From contig OZ023183.1 of the NCBI GenBank assembly GCA_963995505.1, positions 16,550,671-16,614,670 on the forward strand: a stretch of DNA of 64,000 nt. Direction: 5' to 3'. Positions 53,928-64,000 of this stretch are shown here, one piece after another. The stretch's first letter is position 1. Every line of letters begins with the position of its first letter. The stretch comes from Hypericum androsaemum (taxonomy: Eukaryota > Streptophyta > Magnoliopsida > Malpighiales > Hypericaceae). The notes beneath the pieces are model-generated. The model was given only the letters and a program-made list of their open reading frames with translations, was not told where the DNA came from and ran no database searches. The position numbers and the translations under genes were made by a program.

Positions 53928-55136
53928 TGATGAGTGTGGAAATACTCTATCATCCATGTATGTTTTAGTGTTAGTTTTCCGTTGTTTCTAGTATTTTTGT
54001 TTGTTATGTAGTGATGTAGTGTCATATTTCATGCTTTGTATGCTTTAGTGTAGTTATTGTGATTTTCATTGCATTTTGTTTGTGTTTATTACTAGGAGAC
54101 TTTGTGGAGATGCGAGGAGGATATTGGTACACCTTGGATCATGTCAAAGATGATTGGATCAGCCGTGAAGAATGGTGCACGATCGGGACCTCGACGACAT
54201 TGGGCAGATTGACCTTAAGCGACTCAAATGAAGATAACTTTCATATACAAAGTCCGATGGAGACGAGTGAGATGGTTCTGAAAAGAAGACATACGTGGCT
54301 ACAACTTTATCTCTAATAGTCTTCTTCAAATTCTGAGTCTAAGAGGGTGAAAAACGCGTCCAAATTAAAGCTTCAAATCTGAGAACTTGCCTAGTCGAGA
54401 TGGGACGGATTTCATGAACCATTTTGGGCCCATTTCGGGTTTGTCCATGACTTTCCATGACTGGCACTTTAGGAGGTGAATAGTTAGTTTAAGTGAGAAT
54501 TTTTGTATAAATAGCTTCCTTGGCTTATTTTGGAAGCCAACTTTTTAACTTGAGACTTTTAGATATTTTGCTAAAAATACTCACCTACTCTCATCTTCCA
54601 TCTTGGTGGAGAAAACTTTAGCTCTCCATTGTTAAAGCTTGTGTAGAGAACTTGAAGGAGATAATTTGGGAGCTTGAAGATCATCTTGAGCTTTCTTTAT
54701 CTTTCTCTTTTATGTTTATGCTTTGCTTGCTTTGTTCAATGGATGTGTTATGTTATTTGGTGAATATGTGTGAGTAGTTGATTAGTGAGTTTGGTGCCTT
54801 GATGGCACCTAGTTAGTCAATGGTTTAGGGGGTTAACTTTCCTAGGTATGTGTACTAGTTAATGAGCTTAATACTTAATCTCGTTTGATTATCTTGATTA
54901 TAAACATGGTTAATGTTAATCGCCGAGAGGGGTTAGGATTGACGGACCATTTAACTAGTTGAGTAGAAACCTATTGATGAGAGATCACCTTAGGTGACTA
55001 GTTGCCAAAGGATGGTGATTATAGTTGGTGTTTAGTTACATTAGATGGCTAATTTGTCGCGAGAGCGTGGTTAGTTTATCTAAGTCTAGTTAAGAATCGA
55101 TTTACACTAGTTTGTCGCGAGTGCGTTGATTAGTTG

Positions 55137-56702
55137 TGTCACGACCCAAATTCGTGGTCGGTGACCGGCGCTAGATCATGTCAAACTTAATATAATAAAC
55201 CACAACCTAGCAAGCCTCAAATCATAATACATCATTCTTATTACCAGGATTGTCAAAATTTTTTTTTCACAACATTGTTTCTTCAAACAAACATATTTAT
55301 TGTGTCCAAAACCTGATAGGCATTGGAGTACACATCTCCAACGTCATATCATCAAACTCATCCTTTTTAAAACATAAACATAAATTTACACATACATTAC
55401 ACATTAACATTAATCTACGATCATATGTCAAAGACCAACAAATATGTACAATGGAACGACCTAGATTACAAAGACAAAGACCATCTGAAGACCTTTGAAC
55501 GTAGCCCGAGAAAGAAAGACAACGGGCTGAACTCTGATAGAAAAGCTTCTCCAGATGCAAACCACGGCTCAAATCTCTTCACCTGTGGATTGATAAGCAA
55601 ATATTATAAGTAACATGTATTTAACCAACCAGTCGTTCCCATCAAATCCAACCAAATACTAACACACAACTAAGACAACAAAAGACTACTTCACAGACAA
55701 GGTCATCAAAGAATTCATGTATCACACGTAATCAGAACTTCAGATAGACTTTCACAGAACATATAACACAATTCGGATGAACTTCAGATAGGTCTAGATA
55801 GTGTCACTCCCACACCGACACGAGGATACCATATCTTAAAGGCGCCATCAGAAACCAACCCCGCCGGCCAAATATCATATCATATACATATCCAATGTAT
55901 CCTCAAAATATGTGCACATATGCAACATCCCCGGTTGGTCACGGATAGACCTCATCATCCGCCATCACACAAATCACATACCAAACTTTTCAAAATTCAC
56001 ATACATACACAGAGAAATCCAAAAGCAACCTCAAATATCAAATAGACCAAAACCAAACCCAATACCACATTTCATATCATTCAAAAGTACGCCAAATAAA
56101 GCACATCACCCACGTCCAGTTAACTAAACACATGTTACAAAGAATATCCACTTACAAGACAATGGTTGCTTAAACCGCTCAAAGAGAAGCTCCTTGCTTC
56201 GTTCTACAACTCGTGGCACTCGGATTCAAACGTCGGTTAACTAGTCAAAAGAATAATTAACCACTATCATTACTCGCCTCTTTAGCATGTAAATGTGTCT
56301 TAGGAACATAAAATTTATTTCTTAATTTAAACGTGGATCATAAGAAAGCCATCAATTGTTTTATAGTTTTCTAAGCTCTTTATTTCTCCACTTTTCGGCG
56401 GCTTTTCTTTTCTATCGCTAGTTTCTCTTTTTATATAAATGAACATCATCTAATTCATGAACAAGTCGAGAAACGTAATCTTTCCAATTCCCTTCACTTA
56501 TAGTTCATATCCATGATTATTAGTTAACTATTAGTAAATTTTATACCATCAATCATACTTAAATAACAAAGATTACCTTATTGATATCCACTCCTTTTAC
56601 TCCGTGACTAATTATTCCCTTTTGTTCTCCTCATCGTTTTCTTTATTATTTTTATTGTGGTTTCTGTGCTTCACATGAACTGAACTAAATGAGCTTCTTA
56701 AA

Positions 56703-56770
<68 letters not shown>

Positions 56771-57515
56771 CCTATTTACAACCTTTCACCGCCTCTTCTT
56801 TCAATTATTATTTTTTAGTTTGGCTAGTTGTCATTTTTCTACCTCAGCCACGTTTTACCCCCTTTTCCTTTTTATCTACTTTAGTTTTCTTGTGCTCTTA
56901 TCCTGTTTTACAAAGTTATCCAAATTTGCTTTCATTTATCTTTTATTTTGTCCGCTGCCCTCTTCAGAAACATTAATTATATTGGTGGAATTTATCTAAG
57001 CCACCTCCTGCCACCTTAATCAAACTTATAATAATGATTGAGGTTACAATTAGATTTATAGCTTGCCACGTTTCTACCATACTATATTTATTTTTCCTTA
57101 TCCAACTCTACAAATCTTGTCACTGGACAGCTAAATATACTTTGCTTAATTTATCGAACATAATATGGCTAATCATCAGATTGAAAAGTAAATTTAAAAT
57201 TAAGGTTAACTTAAACAAAGTCACATAACAAATCATTTTACAAATATTTCCAATACTGATAAAATCAGACTTATATCAGAGTACCTTAAATTCTTACTTT
57301 GTTTCAGCCAGATTATTTCATAAATCACAAAACTCAAAAATACAAAGTTATAGATCAAGGTGTTATGAATCCACACGAATTAGAATCACCTAATTTGGAG
57401 TCTGGATGAGGAAGTTATGCCTATTTTACCGAATGATGACGGACTAAGCCTAAACGCTTCCAAAACCAACCTTATTTTGTTGTAACAAATTTGGTCGAAG
57501 GGTGAGGGTATCACA
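55137..57515. mobile_element. Innermost LTR-type insertion (2.38 kb), probably a solo LTR
   Basis: Ends are TGTCACGACCC and GGGTATCACA, giving TG...CA termini with related inverted ends. The 5-bp target duplication AGTTG lies at 55132-55136 and 57516-57520. It has no coding capacity and contains a (TA)n tract. It resembles large gypsy LTRs. Orientation is not settled. Confidence 0.78.
56707..56767. repeat. (TA)n microsatellite, about 30 units
   Basis: An uninterrupted TA dinucleotide run of about 61 bp sits inside the innermost LTR-type insertion. Confidence 0.97.
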
Positions 57516-57814
57516 AGTTGCCTTCGAAACATCCGGACCATATCATGAACTTAATAAACCCCATAAGCCATTTGATTATTTAGGTTGTCATTGGTACCAA
57601 GCTCACTCTTGTTTTAAGTATTTAAACCATCACCTTGTTTAGATGCAATTTTATTTCAAGTAGCATATTGTGTTTGGAATTGACAACTCCATTTCTTATA
57701 GTCCTAAACTAGTGGTAGAGTCGAGTTTGCAGCCTAGCTTAGTCCTTGTGGGACGACAATCCCTTACTTACTCATTATTGCAAGAGGGGTGAAAAAAACC
57801 TTCCTTTCAATATG

Positions 57815-58672
57815 GGTCTGGCAGACGTCATACTAGGAATAAAAATCTCTAGGAAAGTTGACGAAATTATCTTGACGCAATCCCACTACGTGGAAAGCGT
57901 GCTCAAGAAATTTGAAGCTTTTGACAAACCTCTGGTTAAGACTCCAGTAGATTTGAATCTACACTTAGCCAAGAATCGAGGGGACCCAGTATCTCAACTG
58001 AGGTATGCGCAAATTATCGGGAGCTTGATGTATTTAACAAACTGCACACGTCCCGATATTGCATACTCAGTTAGTAAGCTTAGTAGATTCACAAGTAATC
58101 TAGGGAAGGATCACTGGCTAGCTCTGGAAAGAGTTTTACGATATTTAAAATATACTATAAACTATGGCATACATTATGCTAAATATCCAGCTGTATTAGA
58201 AGGATACAGTGACGTAAACTGGATATCAGACTCTAAGGACTCCAAATCCACAAATGGATATGTATTCACTATAGGAGGAGGAGCTGTGTCTTGGAAGTCC
58301 TCTAAACAAACATGCATAGCTCGATCCACCATGGAGTCAGAGTTTATAGCACTAGACAAAGCTGGGGAAGAAGCTGAATGGCTCAGAAACTTCCTAGAGG
58401 ATATTCCGTGCTGGAGCAAACCAGTGCCTCCTGTATTGATACATTGTGATAGCATGTCTGCAATCGGGAGAGCACAAAGTACAATGTACAACAGAAAGTC
58501 TCGACATATCCGTCGGAGACACAATACCGTTAGACAGTTGATCTCTAGTGGGGTGATCACCATTAATTACGTAAAGTCCAAGGACAACTTAGCTGATCCT
58601 TTTACGAAAGGAATCAATAGAGATCAAATGTACAACGCAGTAAGGGGAATGGGATTAAAATCTACACACTAA
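57815..58672 (+). pseudogene. Copia pol part 2: end of reverse transcriptase and RNase H
   Basis: Continues from [18 protein letters not shown] through [20 protein letters not shown], RNase H blocks [31 protein letters not shown] and [12 protein letters not shown], to the normal copia C-terminus RGMGLKSTH and TAA. The frame is open over its whole length. Catalytic D, E and D of the RNase H are present. Confidence 0.92.
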
Positions 58673-59209
58673 AGAACGTCCATAGCGGTAACTCAACCAT
58701 GATGAGTGGAGATCCCACAAACTTGGTTCAATGAGACAACTAAGTTATGGAGGGTTCAGTTAACACCTGGAACCCATCTCATTCTCAGAAGCTGCCCAGG
58801 TGTTAACCTGCAGAGGTGTGGTAAGGTTACGCATTACACTTCTAATGATTCCTATACCTTGATAAAGGTGGAGTATGGCACGATACTCCTGATAGGAGAT
58901 CACCTATGTAAGTGTGAAGTGAGGCCGCTTCAAATGGGAAAAACATTTATGAATCCAAGATACGGTCCATGGCCGAAACGGACACAACGTGAGAACCCAA
59001 ATATACTAGGGTTATTATTGTGTAAATATTATTGTCTTAGTTTACGCCAAAAGCTGACGGTTCAAGACATTCACCGAGCAGCGAGTAAATCCGATAACAT
59101 ATTACTAGAGAAGGTTCAAAGCCACAAGCTACCTGTCTCGATGCAATAATAACACGTCAGAACTTTCGATTAGAGTCTGCATGCATTGGTCATCATTTAT
59201 GTGGGGGAT
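58673..59209 (+). other. Copia 3' region between pol and LTR
   Basis: This 537-bp region has an open frame at 58706-59149 (about 147 codons) without a recognised domain. It ends with the purine-rich GTGGGGGA tract (59201-59208), the likely polypurine tract that primes plus-strand synthesis just before the LTR. Confidence 0.6.
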
Positions 59210-59429
59210 TGTTGGATTTGTGAATAAGCCCAAAGTGGGAGGCCCAAAAGGGAAATGAAAAGTGCAATCCCACATTGGAAAGTGGCACCAACATTTTCTA
59301 GTTTATAAGGAGAAACTCCTTGTTGACTAGGAAATAAGTTAACCACCTAGAAGGAAAGCCAACTCGGACCGCGACGAGGATGGTGCGTAGCACGAGCACG
59401 AGCATGAGCACGAGCATGAGCACGAGCAT

Positions 59430-59474
<45 letters not shown>

Positions 59475-59978
59475 TTCCAGGATGGCCACCGAAGAGGCAC
59501 AAAGGGCTGGAACATCCTGGAAATTTCCAGACATACGAAGGGGTGCGACGAGACTGGATAAGGCTGACTTCCGAAGGGACACGAAGGGCCCTACAGACAG
59601 ACAGCAAGGATTATCCAGAAAGGCCTCCGAAGAGACACGACCGTTCAGACAGCCAACGCCAACGGACGCATCCCTTCGGGGTGGCTACTTCCCTGCCTCC
59701 TCCAGCCTATAAATAGGCCTGCCCCTTTGCCATTTAATCCATCCCAGCAATAAGTGCATTCCATAAGCATTGTTGTCTTCTCCTCTCCCCCGTTCTTCAC
59801 TTACAAAAGTCCGTCCGAAAGTTCTGGGTATATAAGAGTTCGCCCGAAAGTTTCGAGATACGTGTGCAACGTTTTTGGAAATGCCCGAACAGTCGTTGTA
59901 TCTTGGGGATGATTGCCGTAGCCCGTACCGCACTGAAATATACGGGGCAATCTCGTCTTACGGAGAAAGTGTCCAACA
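59210..59978 (+). mobile_element. Copia 3' LTR (769 bp)
   Basis: Starts TGTTGG immediately after the polypurine tract and ends CCAACA, a perfect 6-bp terminal inversion. A TATA box (TATAAATAG) lies at 59708-59716. A hexanucleotide array occupies the U3 side. CTTGC follows as the target duplication. Confidence 0.88.
59391..59474. repeat. (GAGCAC)n hexanucleotide array in the copia LTR
   Basis: About fourteen units of CACGAG, several changed to CATGAG, run from 59391 to 59474. The array is open in several frames on both strands, which gives false open reading frames of Ser/Thr, Ala/Arg or Val/Leu repeats. Confidence 0.95.
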
Positions 59979-60520
59979 CTTGCCTCGACTGCCGTAGATC
60001 CTAATCATGTACACCGAACCCTCCGACAACAACATGTCTTAGCTCGATCATGGGTGGAATGGAGGTGCTAGATGTTGCTTCTCGTGCGATAGCTTCAGGC
60101 TTATCTTAGGAGGAAGATATCTCCAAAATTCTTGAAGTGATCAAGGCCACTACTTGTGATCTTGATCCCTTTTGGAGCTTCGACCTCGATGATCAGTTGT
60201 TGGTAAGGTTCAATCAAAGGTGTTCGAACCTCGATTTTTCTTTGGTTTTCTGATCCGTTTTGGTGGCTCTCACTGAGGGGGGAAGTGTGCTTTCTGGATG
60301 CTTGCTATGGTGCTTTATTAAACAGAGAAGCCGTGGTGATTAGGACCTGTTTCGATTAGTTCTCTTTTAGTTTTAGGAATTTAGATATTATTTATATCCA
60401 GTTGGTAACTACTTTGATAGGTGTTTATTTTGTTTCTAAGAGATGTAGTTATTTTGGTGTAAAAACTCTTTTCAGAGTTTTTTTAGGAGTTTTAAAATTT
60501 TATTTATGAAAAAAATATAA
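59979..60520 (+). mobile_element. 3' remainder of the plus-strand LINE
   Basis: After CTTGC the frame reads LASTAVDPNHVHR, a plausible continuation of the interrupted AHML of the LINE RNase H. The following 0.5 kb is non-coding and ends in the LINE-like GGAGTTTTAAAATTTTATTTATG then an A-rich tail near 60505-60520. It supports copia insertion near the 3' end of the LINE. Confidence 0.62.
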
Positions 60521-60793
60521 AACCAAAAACTAACTACGTACTTCGATATTGAATTCATTTGAAACTACTTCGTGATTGAAGCTTTGTTTTTTTTGTGTGG
60601 CTGCACTCTTTTGTTTTTTCTTGTGATAATGGTGAGTGCTTGGCACTCTTGCATTAATTAAAACGATTACAAAATGAGAGAGAGGGCTGTCATCTCGTAG
60701 GAGAGAAAGGCAGCCTTCCGGAGGGTTCTCAAGTACGTGGAGTCCACTCGACATATCGAGGGCAAAATTTGAAATTCAATCCGCTATTTTGTT

Positions 60794-61306
60794 TCACTTA
60801 CAACTACAAACCATGACCTCTATTTGCCCGTGATGGCGGATGAGGTCCCGACTTTTACTCACAAAGACGGCAAGCAAATTTCTACATGCTACCCTCTCGG
60901 TAAGGTATTTGTTCGCCATTGTTGAGTCAGCCTTGATGATCACTGGTCGGAGTCCCCCTGCCTCGATGAGTTGGAGTCCTTGCCACAATGCCAAAAATTT
61001 TGCTCCTATTGCATCGCAGTGGCCCAGGTTTTGGGAAAAACCTATGCACCAATTGCCCGACGAGTCCCGCAGTACACCACCACTGCCTGCTAAGCCTGGG
61101 TTGCCTTTCGAGCAACCATCCATGTCGAGCTTGAAAGTTCCTGGCTCCGGTGCTGCCCATAGGCTGCTTGTGCTGTCCATATTGCGTCCCCCGGAGGCAG
61201 AGGCCGTATTGTTTCTCCATGCCATTGAATCCATCTCCAAATCTACCAGCAGGTGATACCGAATAGGGAGTTCCAAGTCGTATCCTCCCCCATCCTCTTT
61301 GTGCAC
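60794..61306 (-). pseudogene. RNase H domain of the second LINE
   Basis: TFKLDMDGCSKGNPGLAGSG begins the domain with its first Asp, and the block GVLRDSSGNWCIGFSQNLG follows. The usual catalytic Glu position reads GAKFLALWQGL (Lys instead of Glu), and KADSTMANKYL keeps the later Asp. The open frame is continuous for about 170 codons despite the lost Glu. Confidence 0.8.
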
Positions 61307-61566
61307 TTGACATTGAGCTCAAGCCACGATTGCAGGTCCAGTTCGAGGAAAGCCCGGCGCCCTTCACTAGGTTACAAGGCGTACCAAAGTGGCTTAGCTT
61401 TTGGGTAATTTCACAATAGTTGGAGCAGGGATTCTGGTTTATCGTGGCAGTAGGGGCAATAAGGGGATGGGCTAATTTTTCTCATGTACCTCTCTTTGTT
61501 TGTCACCAGGCGCCCTTTAAAGTAGGTCCATAGGAACATCTTCAGCTTCTCTAGTACCTTAAGCTT

Positions 61567-63674
61567 CTATATGCTGTCCCAGTTCCTTACTGTCATGGTT
61601 GGTGATTGCGAGTTGCTGACCAGTTGTAGGTAGACAGATTTAGTTGAGAATTCCCCATTATTGGAGTACCGCCAAGAGAAGGTGTCCATGGTGAGCCCAT
61701 GATCTTTGACCACTACCACTAGGATCTTCATTTTAATCTCATGCGGTAGCAAATCATTTAGTAACTCCCATCTCCAACCGGTCTCCACACACGAATAGTC
61801 ACACACTTCATGTCTTGGTGGTTCCCCGGTATTGAGGGATTGCGAATGGTTAGGGCCACTTTACCAGGTATCTACTCCTCCTTCCAGAATAGTGTTCTCT
61901 GGCCATCCCCTATGGCCCTCTTCAAGCCTTGTCTCAATGTCTCAGCCACTTTTGATAGCCCTATCCATATTGGGGATGGTTTGGCCCAATGTTTATTATT
62001 AAAGGGGAAGCGCCATTCTTTCACGTATTTCTTACTCAGTATCTGGGCCCAAGTTGATTCTGGTTGAGTAACAAATCTCCAGCCCAGTTTAGTGATTAGT
62101 GTTGTGTTTTCCTTCCTCGCACTTCGAATTCCCAGTTCACCTTGAGTCTTTAGTTTATAAATTTCTTCCCAATTGATTAAGTGGATGCGCTTGTTGTCCA
62201 TTGAGTCTCCCCATACAAAGTACCTGCTAATTCGGTCTAGTTTATCACAAACTCTGGCTGGGAGGTTAACTACTTGCATAACATAGGATGGAATCGATGA
62301 TAGCACCGATCGAGTTAGTATAACCCTTTCAGCCATTGTTAACTGTTCTACCTTCCACCCTGGGAGCCTGGTTTGTGCCCTTTCCACTAGGTATTAGAAG
62401 GTCTCACTGTTGACTCGCGAATGCATGGTGGGTATGCCCAAATACCATCCTAGGTCCTTTATGGCTTGAATTCCTAGTACCTCACTTAATCACTGGCCTC
62501 TCTCCTGCGGTATGTTGTGAGAGAAGAAAACCCTCGATTTAGCAGCACTGGCTTTTTGGCCCGATGCTTGACATAAATCCTCCAACCCTTTCTTGATAAG
62601 TCTGGCTTGCTCAACTGAAGCTTCAGCAAATAGGACGACATTGTCAGCGAAGAAGAGGTGGGTAACCTCTGGTCCTTGCCTTATTAGCCTTATTGGCTTC
62701 CATTCTTTCCTTCTAACCGTAGTCAAGATCCAATGGGCTAGCCGTTCTATGCACAAAATAAAGAGGTAAGGAGATAAAAGGTCTCCTTGTCTGAGGCCAC
62801 GGGATGGGTGAACATTCTCGACATTTTCCCACTCCAAAGCACTCTTATTGCGGTACCTGAAATACAATTCATGATTAGTTTTATGAGTCTTTTTGGCAGC
62901 CCAGCATCTCCTTGGGTGTCCTCTACGAAAGACCAACTTAGGCGGTCGTACGCCTTTTTCAGGTCTCGCTTTATGGCCATCTACCCTTTACCTCCTTTCT
63001 TGCATCGCATCGAGTGTATAACTTTCTGTAAAATAACAACATTATCAGAAATTTGTCACCCAGGGACAAAGCTCCATTGGGCTTATGAGATAAGATCTGG
63101 CAACTTTTAATTTGAGCCTAGCTACTATGATTTTTGTGAGTATTTTATAAGGGATGTTGGATAGGCTTATAGGTCTCAGCTGTTGGATATGTGCAGGTGG
63201 CTGGATTTTTAGTATGAGGGCAAGGAAGGTTTCGTTTAGCTTGGATGGGATGTTTTCAATTTTGAAGGCTTGTTCAATGAAAGTGAGAAGGTTGGCTTTG
63301 ACCGTTCCCCAAAATCTTTGGAAGAAAATGGCTTGGAATCCATCAATGCCTGGAGGCTTGATGGGCGCCATACAACTCAGGGTTGCACGTATCTCTTTTA
63401 AAGTTATCGAGCGAGTGGCTGCTTTTGTTTCCTCCTCCGTCCAAGCTGGGAAAAGCCCACGAGGGAGGTTGTTCATCTCCTGCCCCCTATCAACCGCATA
63501 GAGAGATTCATAAAATTGCAAGGCCATATTCTCTAAATCATCATCCTCTGTAACCCACTCCCCAGCCTCATCCTTTAACAATTTAATTTTATTTCTTCTG
63601 CGATGAACAATTGTGGTGTTGTGGAAGTAACTGGTATTGCGATCCCCTTCAGTGATCCATTTCTCTATTGACAT
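61567..63674 (-). pseudogene. Reverse transcriptase and thumb/zinc regions of the second LINE
   Basis: From 63674 leftward: WITEGDRNTSYFHNTTIVHR, MAPIKPPGIDGFQAIFFQRF, LRPISLSNIPYKILTKIIVA, then after breaks AIKRDLKKAYDRLSWSFVE with the first Asp and SRGLRQGDLLSPYLFILCIE. The usual FADD box reads LFFADNVVLFAEAS, with the last catalytic Asp changed to Asn. MERAQTRLPGWKVEQLTMAE and IHLINWEEIYKLKTQGELGI follow at 61872-62387. At least three frame breaks separate the pieces. Confidence 0.85.
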
Positions 63675-64000
63675 TTGGAGCCAAAGTAATTCTTCCTACT
63701 TTAGCACTTGTTCGAGTTCTTCTCTAAGTTTATCATCAAGTGCATACAAGCCCCTATTTGGTCTTTGGTCTAGGGCCTTTTGCAATCCACAAAGTCTCTC
63801 ATACAACCTTTTGTTTCAGATTTTGATGTTCCCAAATACCTCTTTGTTCCAAATCTTCAGTTCCTCCTCCAGCACTTCCAGAGCCTCTTCTATCTTTCAG
63901 TTTTGATCCCACTTTCCTTGGATGACCCTTGGGAAGTTTGGGTGGGACATCCATGCTGCCTGGAAGCGAAAAGGATGTTTGAAGTGGCATCCGTTATCCT

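Larger units (their letters stand above)
53928..57809 (+). mobile_element. LTR-type insertion, probably a solo LTR, in copia pol
   Basis: It begins TGATGAGTG and ends CCTTTCA (TG...CA), with the 5-bp target duplication ATATG at 53923-53927 and 57810-57814. Removing it restores copia NMKDM to [12 protein letters not shown] in frame. Without the inner insertion it is about 1.5 kb, with a TATAAATAG box near 54510 and the GGGACGACAATCCCTTAC tail near 57750, LTR-like features. No coding sequence or second LTR is seen. The family is probably gypsy (Tat/Athila-like), by style only. Confidence 0.82.
52138..59978 (+). mobile_element. Copia LTR retrotransposon, 5'-deleted and interrupted
   Basis: The remaining parts are pol (52138-53927 and 57815-58672), a 0.5-kb 3' region and one LTR (59210-59978). 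The 5' LTR, gag and protease are missing. The element inserted into a LINE: CTTGC follows the 3' LTR (59979-59983), and its first three bases CTT end the left LINE sequence (52135-52137). It was later split by the LTR element at 53928-57809. Confidence 0.88.
60588..64000 (-). mobile_element. Second LINE relic, minus strand, continuing past the window edge
   Basis: A T-run at about 60588-60595 on the plus strand fits the poly(A) end of a minus-strand LINE. Going left to right are its RNase H (60794-61306), zinc-binding and thumb regions (61567-62387) and reverse transcriptase (62490-63674). The endonuclease should lie beyond 64000. Many stops and frame breaks are present. It is not the same copy as the plus-strand LINE, as its residues differ throughout. 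Confidence 0.85.

Noticed and set aside
56689..56976. Open frame with a long Tyr-Ile repeat
   Set aside because: It is a translation of the (TA)n microsatellite and has no other coding signal.
58706..59149. Calling the frame after copia pol an envelope-like gene
   Set aside because: No signal peptide, transmembrane segment or known domain is visible, so no function is claimed.
59298..59712. Open frames with Ser-Thr, Ala-Arg and Val-Leu repeats on both strands
   Set aside because: They are artefacts of the GAGCAC hexanucleotide array inside the copia LTR.

Overview
This is AT-rich nuclear DNA of a flowering plant, most likely a eudicot. The evidence is spliced genes with GT-AG introns, plant-only families (NETWORKED, ECERIFERUM2-like, plant NADPH-P450 reductase), long AT-rich intergenic DNA, and plant-type LINE, copia, gypsy, hAT, Mutator and PIF/Harbinger remnants. 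I cannot name the species. Exon boundaries were placed by hand from splice motifs and frame continuity; summed coding lengths are multiples of three and near family norms.

Layout. (1) 0-9 kb: the tail of a kinesin-4 (KIN-4C-like) gene, then a separate same-strand gene with the kinesin-4 coiled coil and CXC cysteine domain but no motor, then argininosuccinate lyase on the minus strand, tail-to-tail with it. (2) 9-16 kb: a transposon-rich block with a hAT-type MITE, a broken Ulp1-like protease gene whose introns are filled with one degenerate minisatellite family, and the 3' exon and one end of a PIF/Harbinger element. (3) 17-36 kb: a conserved plant gene of unknown function, a NET2-type actin-binding gene, a Myb/SANT gene with a tRNA-Glu-like sequence in an intron, a decayed partial copy of that Myb/SANT gene, and an 18-exon NADPH-cytochrome P450 reductase gene. 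(4) 36-47 kb: a gypsy LTR relic, a Mutator-like MITE carrying a 23-bp minisatellite, and a CER2/CER26-like BAHD-family gene with a relic of a second copy downstream. (5) 47-64 kb: a retrotransposon graveyard. A plus-strand LINE was hit by a copia element, which was hit by an LTR element (probably a solo LTR), which was hit by another. Target-site duplications give the order. A second LINE relic runs off the right edge on the minus strand.

The intact genes are unrelated housekeeping or developmental genes (arginine synthesis, electron supply to P450s, very-long-chain wax elongation, actin-membrane linkage, chromatin-type Myb) and do not form a pathway. No prokaryote-like operon, CRISPR or defence system is present. 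The most novel-looking items are the motorless kinesin-4-like gene, the intron-confined minisatellite that flips polarity around the Ulp1/Harbinger block and recurs 23 kb away, and the readable history of nested insertions that includes an in-frame LINE-copia fusion.
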